64,000 bases of DNA from an uncultured Sphingomonadales bacterium (GTDB lineage Bacteria > Pseudomonadota > Alphaproteobacteria > Sphingomonadales > Rhodothalassiaceae). The first letter of the stretch is position 1, and the number at the start of each line of letters is the position of its first letter. Both the position numbers and the translations under genes were made by a program. The stretch lies in contig CANMND010000001.1 in the NCBI GenBank assembly GCA_947499155.1, positions 62,001 through 126,000 on the forward strand. Reading direction: 5' to 3'. The notes beneath the pieces are model-generated. The model made no database searches and was not told the DNA's origin. It worked only from the letters and a program-made list of their open reading frames with translations. Positions 8,755 to 17,761 of the stretch are shown piece after piece.

Positions 8755-10353
8755 ATGTCACCAACGCTTCATGCCTTGCGTACCAACTTTCTGGGACATG
8801 CGCCCGGCTGGTACAAAATTACCATTCTCACATTTTTGATTATCAATCCGCTTTTGATGCTGACTGCCGGTAAATATGTTGCCGGCTGGGTTTTGATTGG
8901 TCAGTTCATCTTCACTCTGGCCATGGCACTCAAATGTTATCCACTTCAGCCTGGCGGCCTTCTGGCCTTTGAGGCCGTACTGCTGGAATTAACGACACCG
9001 GCCACAGTCTATTTCGAGATTGCACACAATCTGGAAGTGATCCTGCTTTTGATGTTCATGGTCGCTGGCATCTACTTCATGAAAGACATGCTGCTCTTCG
9101 TGTTCACGAAGCTGATGACCCGTGTGAAATCAAAAATCGTGCTGTCACTGCTATTTTCCTTCACGGCTGCAGTTCTTTCCGCCTTCCTTGACGCGCTGAC
9201 AGTAACCGCCGTCATCATCGCCATCGGCGTCGGCTTTTATTCCGTTTATCACAAAGTCGCGTCCGGCAAGGATTTCCATAGCGATCATAACTATTTGGAC
9301 GATGAGACAGTTGAGCCACTCAATCGCAATAATCTTGAACAGTTCCGTGCTTTCTTGCGTTCCTTGCTGATGCATGCCGCAGTAGGTACAGCTCTTGGCG
9401 GGGTTATGACCATTGTCGGCGAGCCGCAAAATATTCTGATCGGCACCCAGGCCGGTTGGGAGTTCATGGAATTCTTCTTCCGTATGCTTCCGGTTACCCT
9501 TCCAGTTCTGGTCATGGGCCTTATGACGGTCGTCTTCCTTGAGGTCACAGGCTTGTTTGGTTATGGCACCAAACTGCCGCCAGCCGTATTGAAGATCCTT
9601 CAGGATTTCGAAGCGCACGAAACCAAAAAGCGTACAAAAAACGAATCCATGTCCCTGGTCGTTCAGGCAGTCGTCGCTGTATGGCTGGTGATCGGTCTGA
9701 TGTTCCACTTGGCACCCGTCGGTCTTATCGGACTGTCGGTGATTGTTCTTGCTACAGCATTCACAGGTATCATCGAGGAGGGACGCATTGGTCCCGCCTT
9801 TGAAGAAGCCCTGCCCTTCACCTCGCTTCTTGTAGTATTTTTTGCTGTAGTCGCCGTCATCAACGATCAGGCCCTGTTTGCTCCTGTTACAGAATTCGTA
9901 CTCGACATAGAGGGACAGGGGCAGATCGCTGCTCTTTATGTAGCAAACGGCCTCCTGTCAGCTATCTCTGACAATGTGTTTGTCGCCACCGTTTATATTG
10001 GTGAAATGATGACCGCCCTTCAGGCAGGCATTATTGACAGGGACACCTTTGACCTGATGGCTGTTGCGATCAACACGGGAACCAATATCCCATCGGTCTC
10101 AACACCTAACGGTCAGGCTGCGTTCCTGTTCCTGCTGACATCAGCCATCGCACCGCTGATCCGGCTGTCTTATATGCGCATGGTTGTTATGGCTCTGCCT
10201 TATGCAATCACCATGTCAGTGGTCGGTTACATCGCTGTTTATTTCTGGCTCGTGCCTGCAACCCAGTATCTTTATGATACGGGCCTGATCGAGCATCATT
10301 CAGCGAGTGAAATCACCATGATGAACGATGGTGCCAATAAGACTGGCCATTAA
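8755..10353 (+). CDS. nhaB: Na+/H+ antiporter NhaB
   Basis: Sodium/proton antiporter of the NhaB family (532 aa, close to the family length), inner membrane. Segments very typical of NhaB are visible: APGWYK near residue 15, [14 protein letters not shown] near residue 60, [19 protein letters not shown] near 100, and FLDALTV near 145. About 12 hydrophobic stretches are present. It exports Na+ in exchange for protons, which suits a saline habitat. The Shine-Dalgarno is weak (AAGAG). The gene stands alone, with the coxG operon divergent upstream and the cold-shock gene after it. Confidence 0.93.
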   Translation: MSPTLHALRTNFLGHAPGWYKITILTFLIINPLLMLTAGKYVAGWVLIGQFIFTLAMALKCYPLQPGGLLAFEAVLLELTTPATVYFEIAHNLEVILLLMFMVAGIYFMKDMLLFVFTKLMTRVKSKIVLSLLFSFTAAVLSAFLDALTVTAVIIAIGVGFYSVYHKVASGKDFHSDHNYLDDETVEPLNRNNLEQFRAFLRSLLMHAAVGTALGGVMTIVGEPQNILIGTQAGWEFMEFFFRMLPVTLPVLVMGLMTVVFLEVTGLFGYGTKLPPAVLKILQDFEAHETKKRTKNESMSLVVQAVVAVWLVIGLMFHLAPVGLIGLSVIVLATAFTGIIEEGRIGPAFEEALPFTSLLVVFFAVVAVINDQALFAPVTEFVLDIEGQGQIAALYVANGLLSAISDNVFVATVYIGEMMTALQAGIIDRDTFDLMAVAINTGTNIPSVSTPNGQAAFLFLLTSAIAPLIRLSYMRMVVMALPYAITMSVVGYIAVYFWLVPATQYLYDTGLIEHHSASEITMMNDGANKTGH

Positions 10354-10363
10354 AATCCAACGT

Positions 10364-10396
10364 CTTCGCGCATGGCGCAATGTTCCGTGCGCGAAG
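10364..10396. terminator. Hairpin after nhaB (weak terminator candidate)
   Basis: CTTCGCGC and GCGCGAAG form an 8-bp stem with a 17-nt loop, 10 bp after the nhaB stop. There is no T-run behind it on the plus strand, so it may be an RNA-stabilising or Rho-associated hairpin rather than an intrinsic terminator. Confidence 0.4.
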
Positions 10397-10487
10397 ATAT
10401 CTGTAGCAGTTTACAACAAATGCTTGGCATTCTCCCTCCAAATACGGCAAGATTTTGCCACGGCTTCAAGTCGTGTTAAAGTAAGGA

Positions 10488-10504
10488 CCTCATTTAAAAT
10501 GAGG
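10488..10504 (+). promoter_or_regulatory. Inverted repeat in the cold-shock gene leader
   Basis: CCTCATTTAAAATGAGG is a perfect 7-bp inverted repeat around TAA, ending 16 bp before the Shine-Dalgarno of the double cold-shock gene. It could be an operator or a small leader hairpin affected by temperature. Confidence 0.35.
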
Positions 10505-10530
10505 CCATAGTGACTCTTGGGGAGGGGTGC

Positions 10531-11070
10531 ATGTCGCAAACGACTGAGGCCTCAGCGGTCGAAGTTCAAGGTGTGGTTAAATGGTTTGACGCCGTAAAGG
10601 GGTACGGCTTTATCATTGCAGATGACGGAAAAGGAGATGTTCTTCTTCACTTTTCTGTCCTGCGCGAAGTTGGCAGACGATCTGTACCGGAAGGAACAAC
10701 CGTCGTCTGTGACGCAGTTGCCAGACAAAAAGGCCGCCAGGCCGTCCGCGTCACCACTTTGGACCTGTCCACCGCCAAGGCTCCCGATAACAAGCCAGAC
10801 AGCAACTGGGACAATCCTTCACAGCCGGAACGGATTGAGCCACAGGCTGACCTCGATTATGTGGACTGTACTGTAAAGTGGTTTAACCGAACCAAAGGCT
10901 ACGGATTTGTGTCATCAGGTGAAGGGACCGAGGACGTCTTCATTCACATGGAGACACTGCGCCAGGCTGGTATGCATGATATACAACCAGGCCAATTGGT
11001 ACGGGTGGCCATCACAAAGGGGGATCGTGGCCCTCTTGTCTGTGATATCATCCGCCCTCGTCCGTGCTGA
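10531..11070 (+). CDS. Two-domain cold-shock (CSD) protein
   Basis: Nucleic-acid-binding protein with two cold-shock domains (179 aa), at about residues 10-70 and 110-175. Each has the RNP1-like motif: [13 protein letters not shown] in the first and [13 protein letters not shown] in the second. Double-CSD proteins are common in alphaproteobacteria and act as single-stranded RNA/DNA chaperones. The start is set at ATG 10531 because GGAGG lies 5 bp upstream; an in-frame GTG at 10510 has no such site. The downstream DUF192 gene follows at 41 bp, a pairing that recurs in this class and suggests co-transcription. Confidence 0.92.
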   Translation: MSQTTEASAVEVQGVVKWFDAVKGYGFIIADDGKGDVLLHFSVLREVGRRSVPEGTTVVCDAVARQKGRQAVRVTTLDLSTAKAPDNKPDSNWDNPSQPERIEPQADLDYVDCTVKWFNRTKGYGFVSSGEGTEDVFIHMETLRQAGMHDIQPGQLVRVAITKGDRGPLVCDIIRPRPC

Positions 11071-11111
11071 CCGGAAGGCAGCCGCCATAGTTTAAAGGAC
11101 CGACAGGCCCC

Positions 11112-11663
11112 ATGCCATTTGGACAAGGTACGAAGGTGAATTTCCACAAAGTGCGTCCCGGTGCAATCATGGGAATTGTCACAGGCTGGGTTTTGATATT
11201 CTCAACATTTGGCTTTGCGCTTTCCGGGCAAGCAAAGGCGCAGCAGCCACAGTCCTTGCCGGAATCTCCTCTGATCGTGGAAACGGATCAGGGATTGCAC
11301 CATTTCACGGTACAACTGGCCAATACGGACTCTGAACGCTCTATAGGTTTGATGTATCGGCGCGAGATGGCCACAGATCACGGCATGCTGTTTGATATGG
11401 GCACGGCGCAACAGGCTCATTTCTGGATGAAAAATACATATCTCCCGCTCGATATCATCTTCATCCGCACCGATGGGCGTATCAGCAACATCGAACAGGG
11501 CGTCCCCATGCAGCTTTCCCCGCCCGTCCTGTCCAAGGGCCGTATACTTGGCGTACTGGAATTAAATGCGGGTACGGCCGTGTCTTTGGGCATCGGGCCT
11601 GGTGATATCGTCCGGCACCCCATTTTCGGGAACTGGCCCAAGGATGGAAAAGAAACCCCCTAA
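11112..11663 (+). CDS. DUF192 domain protein, exported
   Basis: Secreted or periplasmic DUF192 protein (183 aa). The N-terminus has basic residues followed by a hydrophobic segment (IVTGWVLIFSTFGFAL) and an AKA-Q site near residue 43, a plausible signal peptide. The DUF192 domain covers about residues 55-175 and shows family signatures: RSIGLMYRREM, MLFDMG, FWMKNTYLPLDIIFI and VLELNAGTA. The function of DUF192 is not established. An internal ATG at 11169 would give a shorter signal peptide without a basic n-region. It is probably co-transcribed with the cold-shock gene. Confidence 0.88.
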   Translation: MPFGQGTKVNFHKVRPGAIMGIVTGWVLIFSTFGFALSGQAKAQQPQSLPESPLIVETDQGLHHFTVQLANTDSERSIGLMYRREMATDHGMLFDMGTAQQAHFWMKNTYLPLDIIFIRTDGRISNIEQGVPMQLSPPVLSKGRILGVLELNAGTAVSLGIGPGDIVRHPIFGNWPKDGKETP

Positions 11664-11858
11664 GATATCCCAGCCTTCCTCACTTTAGTTATAGTCCAGG
11701 CATTCATCTTCTTTGATGTTGTGCCCACCCTTATCGCCGTCACGCGCTTTTATCTCATTTTGAGACGTGGGAAAAATCTTGAGCCTTTCCGCTATGATCA
11801 AATATTCATGGCGGGAAAGCCTCGGTCTTGGTGATGATGAACAGGCCAAAGTGCCCTG

Positions 11859-12302
11859 TCAGCGATAGCCAAGCCCCATTACATAGTCGCGCAACAGGGA
11901 CTCCTGATGCTCCACCTCTCCGAGCAAGGCATGTAGAACAGCAAGGGCGCTAAGGACACCTAAAGGTTTTTTCCGGGCGTCGATAACAGGTAGATGTACG
12001 AAATTCCGTTCCTTCATCACATCCCACACATCCGTCAGGCTATCGTCTGGATGGCAGCTTATAACAGACTGTGCCATTACATCCTGCACCTGCTTCAAAC
12101 AGGCACCGCCCATGCAGGTTCCGATGCGACGCACCACATCAGTCTTGCTGACCACACCAACCATGGCACCTGACTCATCACAAACGATGACGAGACTACC
12201 TCGATTGTCGGATAACAAAGCTGCCGTCTCGTTCAACAAACCGTCTGCGCGCACGATTAACAGGCATTTGTTCGCCACAGGCAGGATATCGCTTACATGC
12301 AT
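11859..12302 (-). CDS. CBS-domain pair protein
   Basis: Small cytosolic protein (147 aa) made of two CBS domains, about residues 1-65 and 72-140. Typical phrases are DESGAMVGVVSKTDVVRRIG at the end of the first, and FVHLPVIDARKKPLGVLSAL in the second. CBS pairs bind adenine nucleotides and act as energy sensors or regulate partner proteins; the partner here is unknown. AAGGA lies about 9 bp upstream of the ATG. The 195 bp between this gene and the DUF192 stop holds nothing recognisable. Confidence 0.88.
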   Translation of the reverse strand: MHVSDILPVANKCLLIVRADGLLNETAALLSDNRGSLVIVCDESGAMVGVVSKTDVVRRIGTCMGGACLKQVQDVMAQSVISCHPDDSLTDVWDVMKERNFVHLPVIDARKKPLGVLSALAVLHALLGEVEHQESLLRDYVMGLGYR

Positions 12303-12559
12303 GGCGGTTCATCCTTATTTCTACTCTTGTTCGACTTTTAGCCTGATTGTCCCGCCTGAAAACACAGCAGTCAAGATTGTGATTTGGTGCTCGGGCGTTG
12401 CCACCCCTGACCCGTTAAAAGATTTAGATTATGAATGAGGAGACAAATTCTACGAATCAGACTCAGGGATATGGCTCTCACGAATCTGTGATCAGGATAT
12501 ATTACACAAAACCTCTGACGCTCCCCATATAGGGAACTGACATTATCTCATGTCAAATG

Positions 12560-12577
12560 CTGCAACACGCGTTGCAG
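12560..12577. promoter_or_regulatory. Operator-like palindrome upstream of the GST gene
   Basis: CTGCAACACGCGTTGCAG has 7-bp arms around ACGC and ends 31 bp before the glutathione transferase start. A second pair, TGACA-N8-TGTCA, lies just upstream at 12538-12555. Either could be a regulator site; the rest of the 306-bp gap to the CBS gene shows nothing else. Confidence 0.4.
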
Positions 12578-12608
12578 ACTTTTACAATTCACTTTCAGGG
12601 GACTGTTA

Positions 12609-13220
12609 ATGAAGCTCTATTATGCTGCAGGGGCCTGTTCACTGGCCACTCATATCACACTCAATGAGTTGGAACTTGATTATCAGATCGAGCAGGTCGA
12701 CCTGAAAACAAAGAAAACGGCAAGCGGCACTGATTATAAGACCATCAATTCACAAGGCTATGTCCCGGCACTTGATGTCGGCAAAGCCGTTCTGACCGAG
12801 ACGCCTGCGATTCTGCAGTATCTGGCCGACCAACATCCAGACAAAGGGCTTGCCCCTGCTCCCGGAACGATTGAACGTGCGCAACTTCAGGCATCGCTGA
12901 ATTTCACAGCTTCCGAACTCCATAAGGCGTTCGCACCGCTTTTCTCTGGTACAGACATGGATGCTGCAACCAAAGAAGCAGTAATGAACCGTCTGTACCT
13001 GCGTATGCAGCATGTCGAGGACACACTTGCAGATGGCCGTCCCTATCTGATGGGTGACGACTTCTCCATAGCAGACACTTATTGCTTTGTCGTTTGCAGC
13101 TGGACCGGGCCGCTTGGCATTGATATCGCGCGGTGGCCGCATATCAAGGCCTATATCGACAGAATAATCCAGCGCCCATCAGTCCAGGCTGCCATGAAAG
13201 AAGAAGGCCTTATTTCCTGA
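12609..13220 (+). CDS. Glutathione S-transferase (beta class, GstA-like)
   Basis: Cytosolic glutathione transferase (203 aa). The N-terminal thioredoxin-fold domain (residues 1-80) begins MKLYYAAGACSLATHI, with the beta-class cysteine at C10; SQGYVPAL and LTETPAILQYL are the glutathione-contact segments. The all-helical C-terminal domain spans about residues 90-200, ending with SVQAAMKEEGL. It conjugates or reduces electrophiles with glutathione. AGGGGA lies 7 bp before the ATG, and the gene has its own hairpin downstream, so it is probably monocistronic. Confidence 0.92.
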   Translation: MKLYYAAGACSLATHITLNELELDYQIEQVDLKTKKTASGTDYKTINSQGYVPALDVGKAVLTETPAILQYLADQHPDKGLAPAPGTIERAQLQASLNFTASELHKAFAPLFSGTDMDAATKEAVMNRLYLRMQHVEDTLADGRPYLMGDDFSIADTYCFVVCSWTGPLGIDIARWPHIKAYIDRIIQRPSVQAAMKEEGLIS

Positions 13221-13272
13221 AGACGCCCAGTGCACCCCAATTTTATCAAGGGGCCTGTCTGAACATGTAACA

Positions 13273-13298
13273 AGACCCGGCCTCAATTGGCCGGGTCT
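13273..13298. terminator. Hairpin terminator between GST and subtilase genes
   Basis: AGACCCGGCC and GGCCGGGTCT form a perfect 10-bp GC-rich stem around TCAATT, 52 bp after the GST stop and 36 bp below the convergent subtilase stop. The T-content behind it is modest on both sides, so it may serve both genes. Confidence 0.7.
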
Positions 13299-13333
13299 CT
13301 GCTTTGGTTAGTAAATGTTTTTAGAAAACACGA

Positions 13334-14515
13334 TCAAAGATGGCAGATCGGATCTGGATTACCATCTGGGTCACCGGTCACAAAGCCACCAACATAAGCC
13401 GTACCGTTGTTGATCAGGAGAATACCAGCAACATGTGGTGCGGCCATTGATGTACCGGAGATGGTGTTATAGCCACCATTCAGCCATGTTGAATGGATCG
13501 AAACACCTGGAGCTGCACAATCAACCGGCGGATTGCCAAAGTTGGAGAAGCTGGCAAAGCGGTCCGAGCTGTCATGGGCTGAAACGGTGTAGATGTTAGC
13601 GCCATTAGCACGAGCTGGCGACACATTACCTGCATGTTGAGCTTCATTACCGGCGGCGAGTGAGAAGAAGATACCGCGAGCGGCTGCGTTGCGCACAGCA
13701 TTATCCAAAGCGGTATTGGCTCCTCCGCCGAGGCTCATATTGGCGACTTCACCAGGAAGACCAACCTGTGCAACATAGTTCACACCAGCAATGATATTGG
13801 AGATAGAACCACTGCCCTGTGCGTTCAGCACGCGAACGGCCACAACCCGTGCACCGGCTGCTACACCGACCACACCAATCCCGTTATTCTTGGCGGCAAT
13901 CGTCCCTGCAACATGAGTCCCATGTCCATTCTGGTCATTGGCTGACGACAGGCCTGATACGAAGCTGCGGCTGAGTGAAGTGGATACGTTAAGGTCTGGA
14001 TGATCAAGGTCGATACCCGTATCAAGCACAAAGGCATAGCGACCAAGATTGGCACCATTGACCGGCCCGCCAACCCGGGTAACACCCCAAGGTGTTGACT
14101 GGGCCATGGCAGAAAAGCCGTTATCGGCTGCTGCAGACACATCAGCATCATCCAGCGTCACAAACGCGACACTATCTGGAACTGAATAACTGACGACAGG
14201 ATCGCCCATAACACGTGACGCTACGCGCAAAGGCATTTTTGCAGAAAAGCCCTTAATGGCCGTATCATAGATATGACCAATTTCAACACCAGCACGCTTC
14301 GCCATTGCCTTGGCAATGCCCCGAACCTTGCCTGCTGGTACATCGTCATTAAACACGACAATATAATTATCTCGAACCTGCTCTTGCAATTCGACCGAAA
14401 TGCCAAACTGGGGCGTTGCTACACCCTCTTTCTCTAAAGGCAGGTCTGCTGCAACAGCACCGCCTGCGGTCATAAGCGACAGAGCAGCAACTGTAGAGCT
14501 TAAACGTCTAATCAT
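13334..14515 (-). CDS. Secreted S8 family peptidase (subtilase), copy 1
   Basis: Subtilisin-like serine protease (393 aa). A signal peptide ends near A23 (GGAVAA). An inhibitor-I9-like propeptide follows (YIVVFNDDVPAGK to about residue 120). The catalytic triad is D165 in VLDTGIDLDHPDL, H198 in NGHGTHVAGT and S356 in SGTSMAAPHVAG, with the oxyanion asparagine N290 in AAGNEAQH. All key residues are intact. Only two cysteines exist (C333 and C391, the latter three residues from the end), suggesting a disulfide. The tail GDPDGNPDPIC is shared with copy 2. GGGGA precedes the ATG by 6 bp. It is divergent from copies 2 and 3. Confidence 0.93.
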   Translation of the reverse strand: MIRRLSSTVAALSLMTAGGAVAADLPLEKEGVATPQFGISVELQEQVRDNYIVVFNDDVPAGKVRGIAKAMAKRAGVEIGHIYDTAIKGFSAKMPLRVASRVMGDPVVSYSVPDSVAFVTLDDADVSAAADNGFSAMAQSTPWGVTRVGGPVNGANLGRYAFVLDTGIDLDHPDLNVSTSLSRSFVSGLSSANDQNGHGTHVAGTIAAKNNGIGVVGVAAGARVVAVRVLNAQGSGSISNIIAGVNYVAQVGLPGEVANMSLGGGANTALDNAVRNAAARGIFFSLAAGNEAQHAGNVSPARANGANIYTVSAHDSSDRFASFSNFGNPPVDCAAPGVSIHSTWLNGGYNTISGTSMAAPHVAGILLINNGTAYVGGFVTGDPDGNPDPICHL

Positions 14516-14861
14516 TATGCATCCCCATAAGATGGTTGTTTATGTCGGATGAATTCTCTTTTTAAGACGCATCATTGACAAGCATAAATTTCTTCTTTTA
14601 CGGGCATCACGTATTTTTGAAATATATGGATATATAATACATATTACAGATTGCCCGTTAACCTAATGATATATAGAGATAAAATTACACATAAGTCATT
14701 GGCTTTAAACGTATTAATTGTATGAATGATAGATAAAATTTTATCTATATTGCACTTGCCCGACAGGTTCAGATCATCGAATCAGCTATCCTATTGCGCG
14801 TATAAATTTACAAAATACATGTAAAATTCAAAAAGGATGGACACTTTTACAGTGGTTGGAA

Positions 14862-14890
14862 CCTATCCGATTGGTCGGTCATAGGACCAA
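14862..14890. promoter_or_regulatory. Nested palindromes in the divergent subtilase promoter region
   Basis: CCTAT (14862-14866) pairs with ATAGG (14881-14885), and inside lie CCGATTGGTCGG and TTGGTC-N8-GACCAA. The 9-mer CCTATCCGA here recurs inverted in the promoter of the PraR-like regulator (18250-18258). The rest of the 505-bp, AT-rich gap between the divergent proteases holds no gene. Confidence 0.4.
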
Positions 14891-14931
14891 TTCAGCGCAA
14901 TACGCAGCCAAATTCATAAATCCCCTTTCAG

Positions 14932-14961
14932 TTGAAAAAAGTTCCGTAACACAATTATGAT
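14932..14961 (+). promoter_or_regulatory. Sigma-70-type promoter of subtilase copy 2
   Basis: TTGAAA at 14932-14937 and TATGAT at 14956-14961 are separated by 18 bp, 59 bp before the ATG at 15021. The match is good for a housekeeping promoter. The nested palindrome lies about 70 bp upstream, where an activator or a distal repressor site could act. Confidence 0.45.
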
Positions 14962-15020
14962 TTTACACAGGAGCGGTTAGACATTAATAATATCGCATCA
15001 ACATGGGAGCATTAATTGTT

Positions 15021-16190
15021 ATGAAATATCAACTTTCAAGCCTCGTCGCCGCCTGCGCGCTTATTCCCGTAATGGCGTCGGCTCAACCAATCTCATCTGA
15101 CAGTACGCCTCAAAATATGGCCGGCGTTTCTGTTGAGTTGCAGGATGAAATCAGAAACAATTTTATATTTGTCTTCAAAAATAATATTAAGGCCTCCGAA
15201 GCCCCTGGAATTTCTCGTGCCATGGCCGTAAATGCTGGTGGTCAGCTTGGTCATGTCTACACCAAATCCATGAAAGGTTTTTCCGCAAAAATGTCGGCAA
15301 CAGCCGCCGCGCGGCTCGCCGCAAATAACCCGGCTATCGCCTACTATGAAGCCGACCAAATTCTTTACGCCTCTAAAGGTCAGCCTTCAGCCAAGAAGGG
15401 CAAGCCCGGCGGCGGCACAACACTCCCACCGCAGGTAACGCCCTGGGGCATTTCACGGGTAAACGGCGGAGTTGACGGCACGGGTCTGACTGCCTGGGTT
15501 ATCGACACAGGCATTGATCTTGATCACCCTGATCTCAATGTCGATGCATCCCGCGGTGCAAACTTCATTTCGAAGGGAAAAAGCACCACTGATGACGGAA
15601 ATGGGCATGGCACTCATGTTGCTGGTACCATCGCTGCTATTGACAATGACATTGGCGTGATCGGTGTAGCCGCTGGTGCGACTGTCATACCTATCCGCGT
15701 TCTTGACAATCGCGGGTCCGGCAGCACTTCAGGTGTGATAGCAGGGATTGATTTTGTCGGTGCCAACGCCGCACCTGGCGATGTCGCGAATATGAGTCTT
15801 GGCGGCGGCTTCAGCCAGGCTCTCAATGATGCGGTTATTGCAGCCGCCGACAAGGGAATTAAATTCGCCCTTGCCGCCGGTAACGAGGCTCAGCATGCCG
15901 GCAATACATCACCTGCAAGCGTCAACCATCCCAACGTCTATACTGTGTCTGCAATAAACATCAATGATGTGATGGCCAGCTTCTCTAACTTTGGAAATCC
16001 GCCAGTTGATTGCGCAGCGCCGGGTGTATCCATCCTGTCCACATGGAATGATGGAGGACTCAACACCATCTCCGGCACATCAATGGCAGCACCTCATGTA
16101 GCGGGTATCCTGCTCCTTGGCCCTGTGGCTTTTGATGGCTTTGCGTCAGGCGACCCGGATGGAAACCCTGATCCTATCTGCGTCCACTAA
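15021..16190 (+). CDS. Secreted S8 family peptidase (subtilase), copy 2
   Basis: Subtilisin-like protease (389 aa from ATG 15021). This start gives a clean signal peptide (MKYQLSSLVAACALIPVMAS, cleavage after ASA); an in-frame ATG at 15003 adds six residues and has no better ribosome site. Propeptide about residues 25-120 (NFIFVFKNNIK), then a short Lys/Gly-rich linker. The catalytic aspartate is in WVIDTGIDLDHPDL, the histidine in GNGHGTHVAGT, asparagine in AAGNEAQHAG and serine in SGTSMAAPHVAG. The mature part has two cysteines, in PPVDCAAPG and in the C-terminal PICVH. It is followed by its own hairpin and then by copy 3 in the same direction, so this looks like a tandem duplication. Confidence 0.93.
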   Translation: MKYQLSSLVAACALIPVMASAQPISSDSTPQNMAGVSVELQDEIRNNFIFVFKNNIKASEAPGISRAMAVNAGGQLGHVYTKSMKGFSAKMSATAAARLAANNPAIAYYEADQILYASKGQPSAKKGKPGGGTTLPPQVTPWGISRVNGGVDGTGLTAWVIDTGIDLDHPDLNVDASRGANFISKGKSTTDDGNGHGTHVAGTIAAIDNDIGVIGVAAGATVIPIRVLDNRGSGSTSGVIAGIDFVGANAAPGDVANMSLGGGFSQALNDAVIAAADKGIKFALAAGNEAQHAGNTSPASVNHPNVYTVSAININDVMASFSNFGNPPVDCAAPGVSILSTWNDGGLNTISGTSMAAPHVAGILLLGPVAFDGFASGDPDGNPDPICVH

Positions 16191-16252
16191 GATCAGAGAC
16201 GCCTGTCCAAAAAAGCGCAAAATAGCTAGTCAGAGTAATTAAAAACAGAACC

Positions 16253-16279
16253 AGGGCCGTGTCTTAGTGATGCGGCCCT
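16253..16279 (+). terminator. Hairpin after subtilase copy 2
   Basis: AGGGCCG and CGGCCCT form a 7-bp stem around 13 nt, 62 bp after the stop, followed by ATTGTTT. A similar hairpin, also built on GGGC/GCCC, follows copy 3, so the terminator seems to have been duplicated with the gene. Confidence 0.6.
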
Positions 16280-16351
16280 ATTGTTTAGATAGCAGCCTGA
16301 GCAAAAACTAATCTGAGTTGAATTAAATTTTAAATTACAATCTAGGCTTTA

Positions 16352-16357
16352 TATAAT
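16352..16357 (+). promoter_or_regulatory. -10 element of subtilase copy 3
   Basis: A perfect TATAAT lies 52 bp before the ATG at 16410. The -35 region (TTTAAA/TTAAAT) is poor. Its presence between a terminator and the next gene suggests copy 3 has its own promoter. Confidence 0.4.
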
Positions 16358-16409
16358 CTCCTAAAAGGGGTATATGACACTTTCCATCAACTTAGGAAGG
16401 TCGATAACA

Positions 16410-17579
16410 ATGAAATATAAATTTACAGCTTTGCTGGCTGCAACCTTACTTATTCCGACTGCGACCATGGCGCAGACAGATTCAATTGGAACATCTGGCG
16501 AAAGCTTAAGAGGGGTCAGCATTGAACTAAGAGAAGAAGTTAAAGACAATTATATTTTTGTATTTAAGAACAACATGAAAGCGGCTGAAACATCCAGCAT
16601 TGCCCGTGCCCTTACAGCGAACGCCAGCGGCCAGCTTGGCTACGTCTATAAAGAAACCGCCATGCGTGGCTTTACAGCTAAAATGACAAAAGCTGCTGCA
16701 GCCAAACTTGCCGCAAACAATCCATCTGTCGCCTATTATGAACCTGACAGCATTGTCTATCTTTTGCAAAATAAGGCTGACCCCGATAAACAGCCTATAT
16801 TCGACCCTGTGCCGTTCTCACAAACAACTCCATGGGGCATTACACGTGTCAATGGCGTTGAACATACCAACAATCTCCTCAGAGCATGGGTGATTGATAC
16901 AGGCATTGATTTGGACCATCCCGATTTGAATGTAGAGACAGCGCGTGGTGCAAACTTCGTCACCAGCGGTCCGAATACACCTAATGACGGGAATGGCCAT
17001 GGCACCCATGTCGCAGGCACAATTGCGGCGATTAACAACTCAATCGGTGTCATTGGTGTTGCCCCTGGCGCAGCCGTTGTCCCGATCCGTGTTCTCGATA
17101 ATCAGGGATTTGGAACCTTGTCGGGCGTAATCGCGGGCATCAATCACGTTGCGGCTAATGCGCAACCCGGTGAAGTAGCCAATATGAGTTTGGGTGGTGC
17201 TCCCAGTACTGCTCTCGACAATGCTGTCATTGCAGCTGCAGATCTTGGTATCAAATTTGCGGTTGCCGCAGGTAATGAAGGACAACATGCAAGCGGGTCA
17301 TCGCCTGCCAGAGTGGAACACCCAAATGTTTATACGGTAGCTGCCATCAATCAGAATGACACCATGGCCAGCTTCTCCAACTTTGGCAATCCACCAATCG
17401 ACTGTGCGGACCCAGGTGTTGGCATTTTGTCAACATGGCTCAATGGCGGTTATAATACCATTTCCGGCACGTCCATGGCAGCGCCACATGTAGCTGGTAT
17501 TTTGCTGCTTGGTCCTGTGGCATTCGACGGCTATGCCCTTGGCAATCCCGGTGAACCTATCCCCATTTGTGTCCACTGA
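16410..17579 (+). CDS. Secreted S8 family peptidase (subtilase), copy 3
   Basis: Third subtilisin-like protease (389 aa), closest to copy 2. The ATG at 16410 follows AGGAAGG by 9 bp and opens a clear signal peptide (MKYKFTALLAATLLIPTATM, AQ cleavage). The propeptide (NYIFVFKNNMKAA) runs to about residue 115. The aspartate is in WVIDTGIDLDHPDL, histidine in NGHGTHVAGT, asparagine in AAGNEGQHAS and serine in SGTSMAAPHVAG, so it should be active. The two cysteines of the mature enzyme are kept (PPIDCADPG and PICVH), but the tail lacks the DPDGNPDP stretch of the other two copies and reads GNPGEPIPIC. All three are probably extracellular scavenging proteases. Confidence 0.93.
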   Translation: MKYKFTALLAATLLIPTATMAQTDSIGTSGESLRGVSIELREEVKDNYIFVFKNNMKAAETSSIARALTANASGQLGYVYKETAMRGFTAKMTKAAAAKLAANNPSVAYYEPDSIVYLLQNKADPDKQPIFDPVPFSQTTPWGITRVNGVEHTNNLLRAWVIDTGIDLDHPDLNVETARGANFVTSGPNTPNDGNGHGTHVAGTIAAINNSIGVIGVAPGAAVVPIRVLDNQGFGTLSGVIAGINHVAANAQPGEVANMSLGGAPSTALDNAVIAAADLGIKFAVAAGNEGQHASGSSPARVEHPNVYTVAAINQNDTMASFSNFGNPPIDCADPGVGILSTWLNGGYNTISGTSMAAPHVAGILLLGPVAFDGYALGNPGEPIPICVH

Positions 17580-17642
17580 AAACCATGGGAGTTTTCCTGA
17601 AACAGATACGCTTTCAGGAAAAGGCTAATAAAAGCAATATAA

Positions 17643-17669
17643 AGGGCGGCGTCTTCATGACGCGGCCCT
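17643..17669 (+). terminator. Intrinsic terminator after subtilase copy 3
   Basis: AGGGCGGCGTC and GACGCGGCCCT form an 11-bp stem with one G-G mismatch around TTCAT, followed by TCCTTTTC, 63 bp after the stop. Confidence 0.75.
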
Positions 17670-17761
17670 TCCTTTTCACAAGCTGAGACTTATGCCGCGT
17701 CTGTTGAAGACGCTATCCCGCAACCCCGTATTTGTAGACGAGACAGATTAACTGTCAGTAT

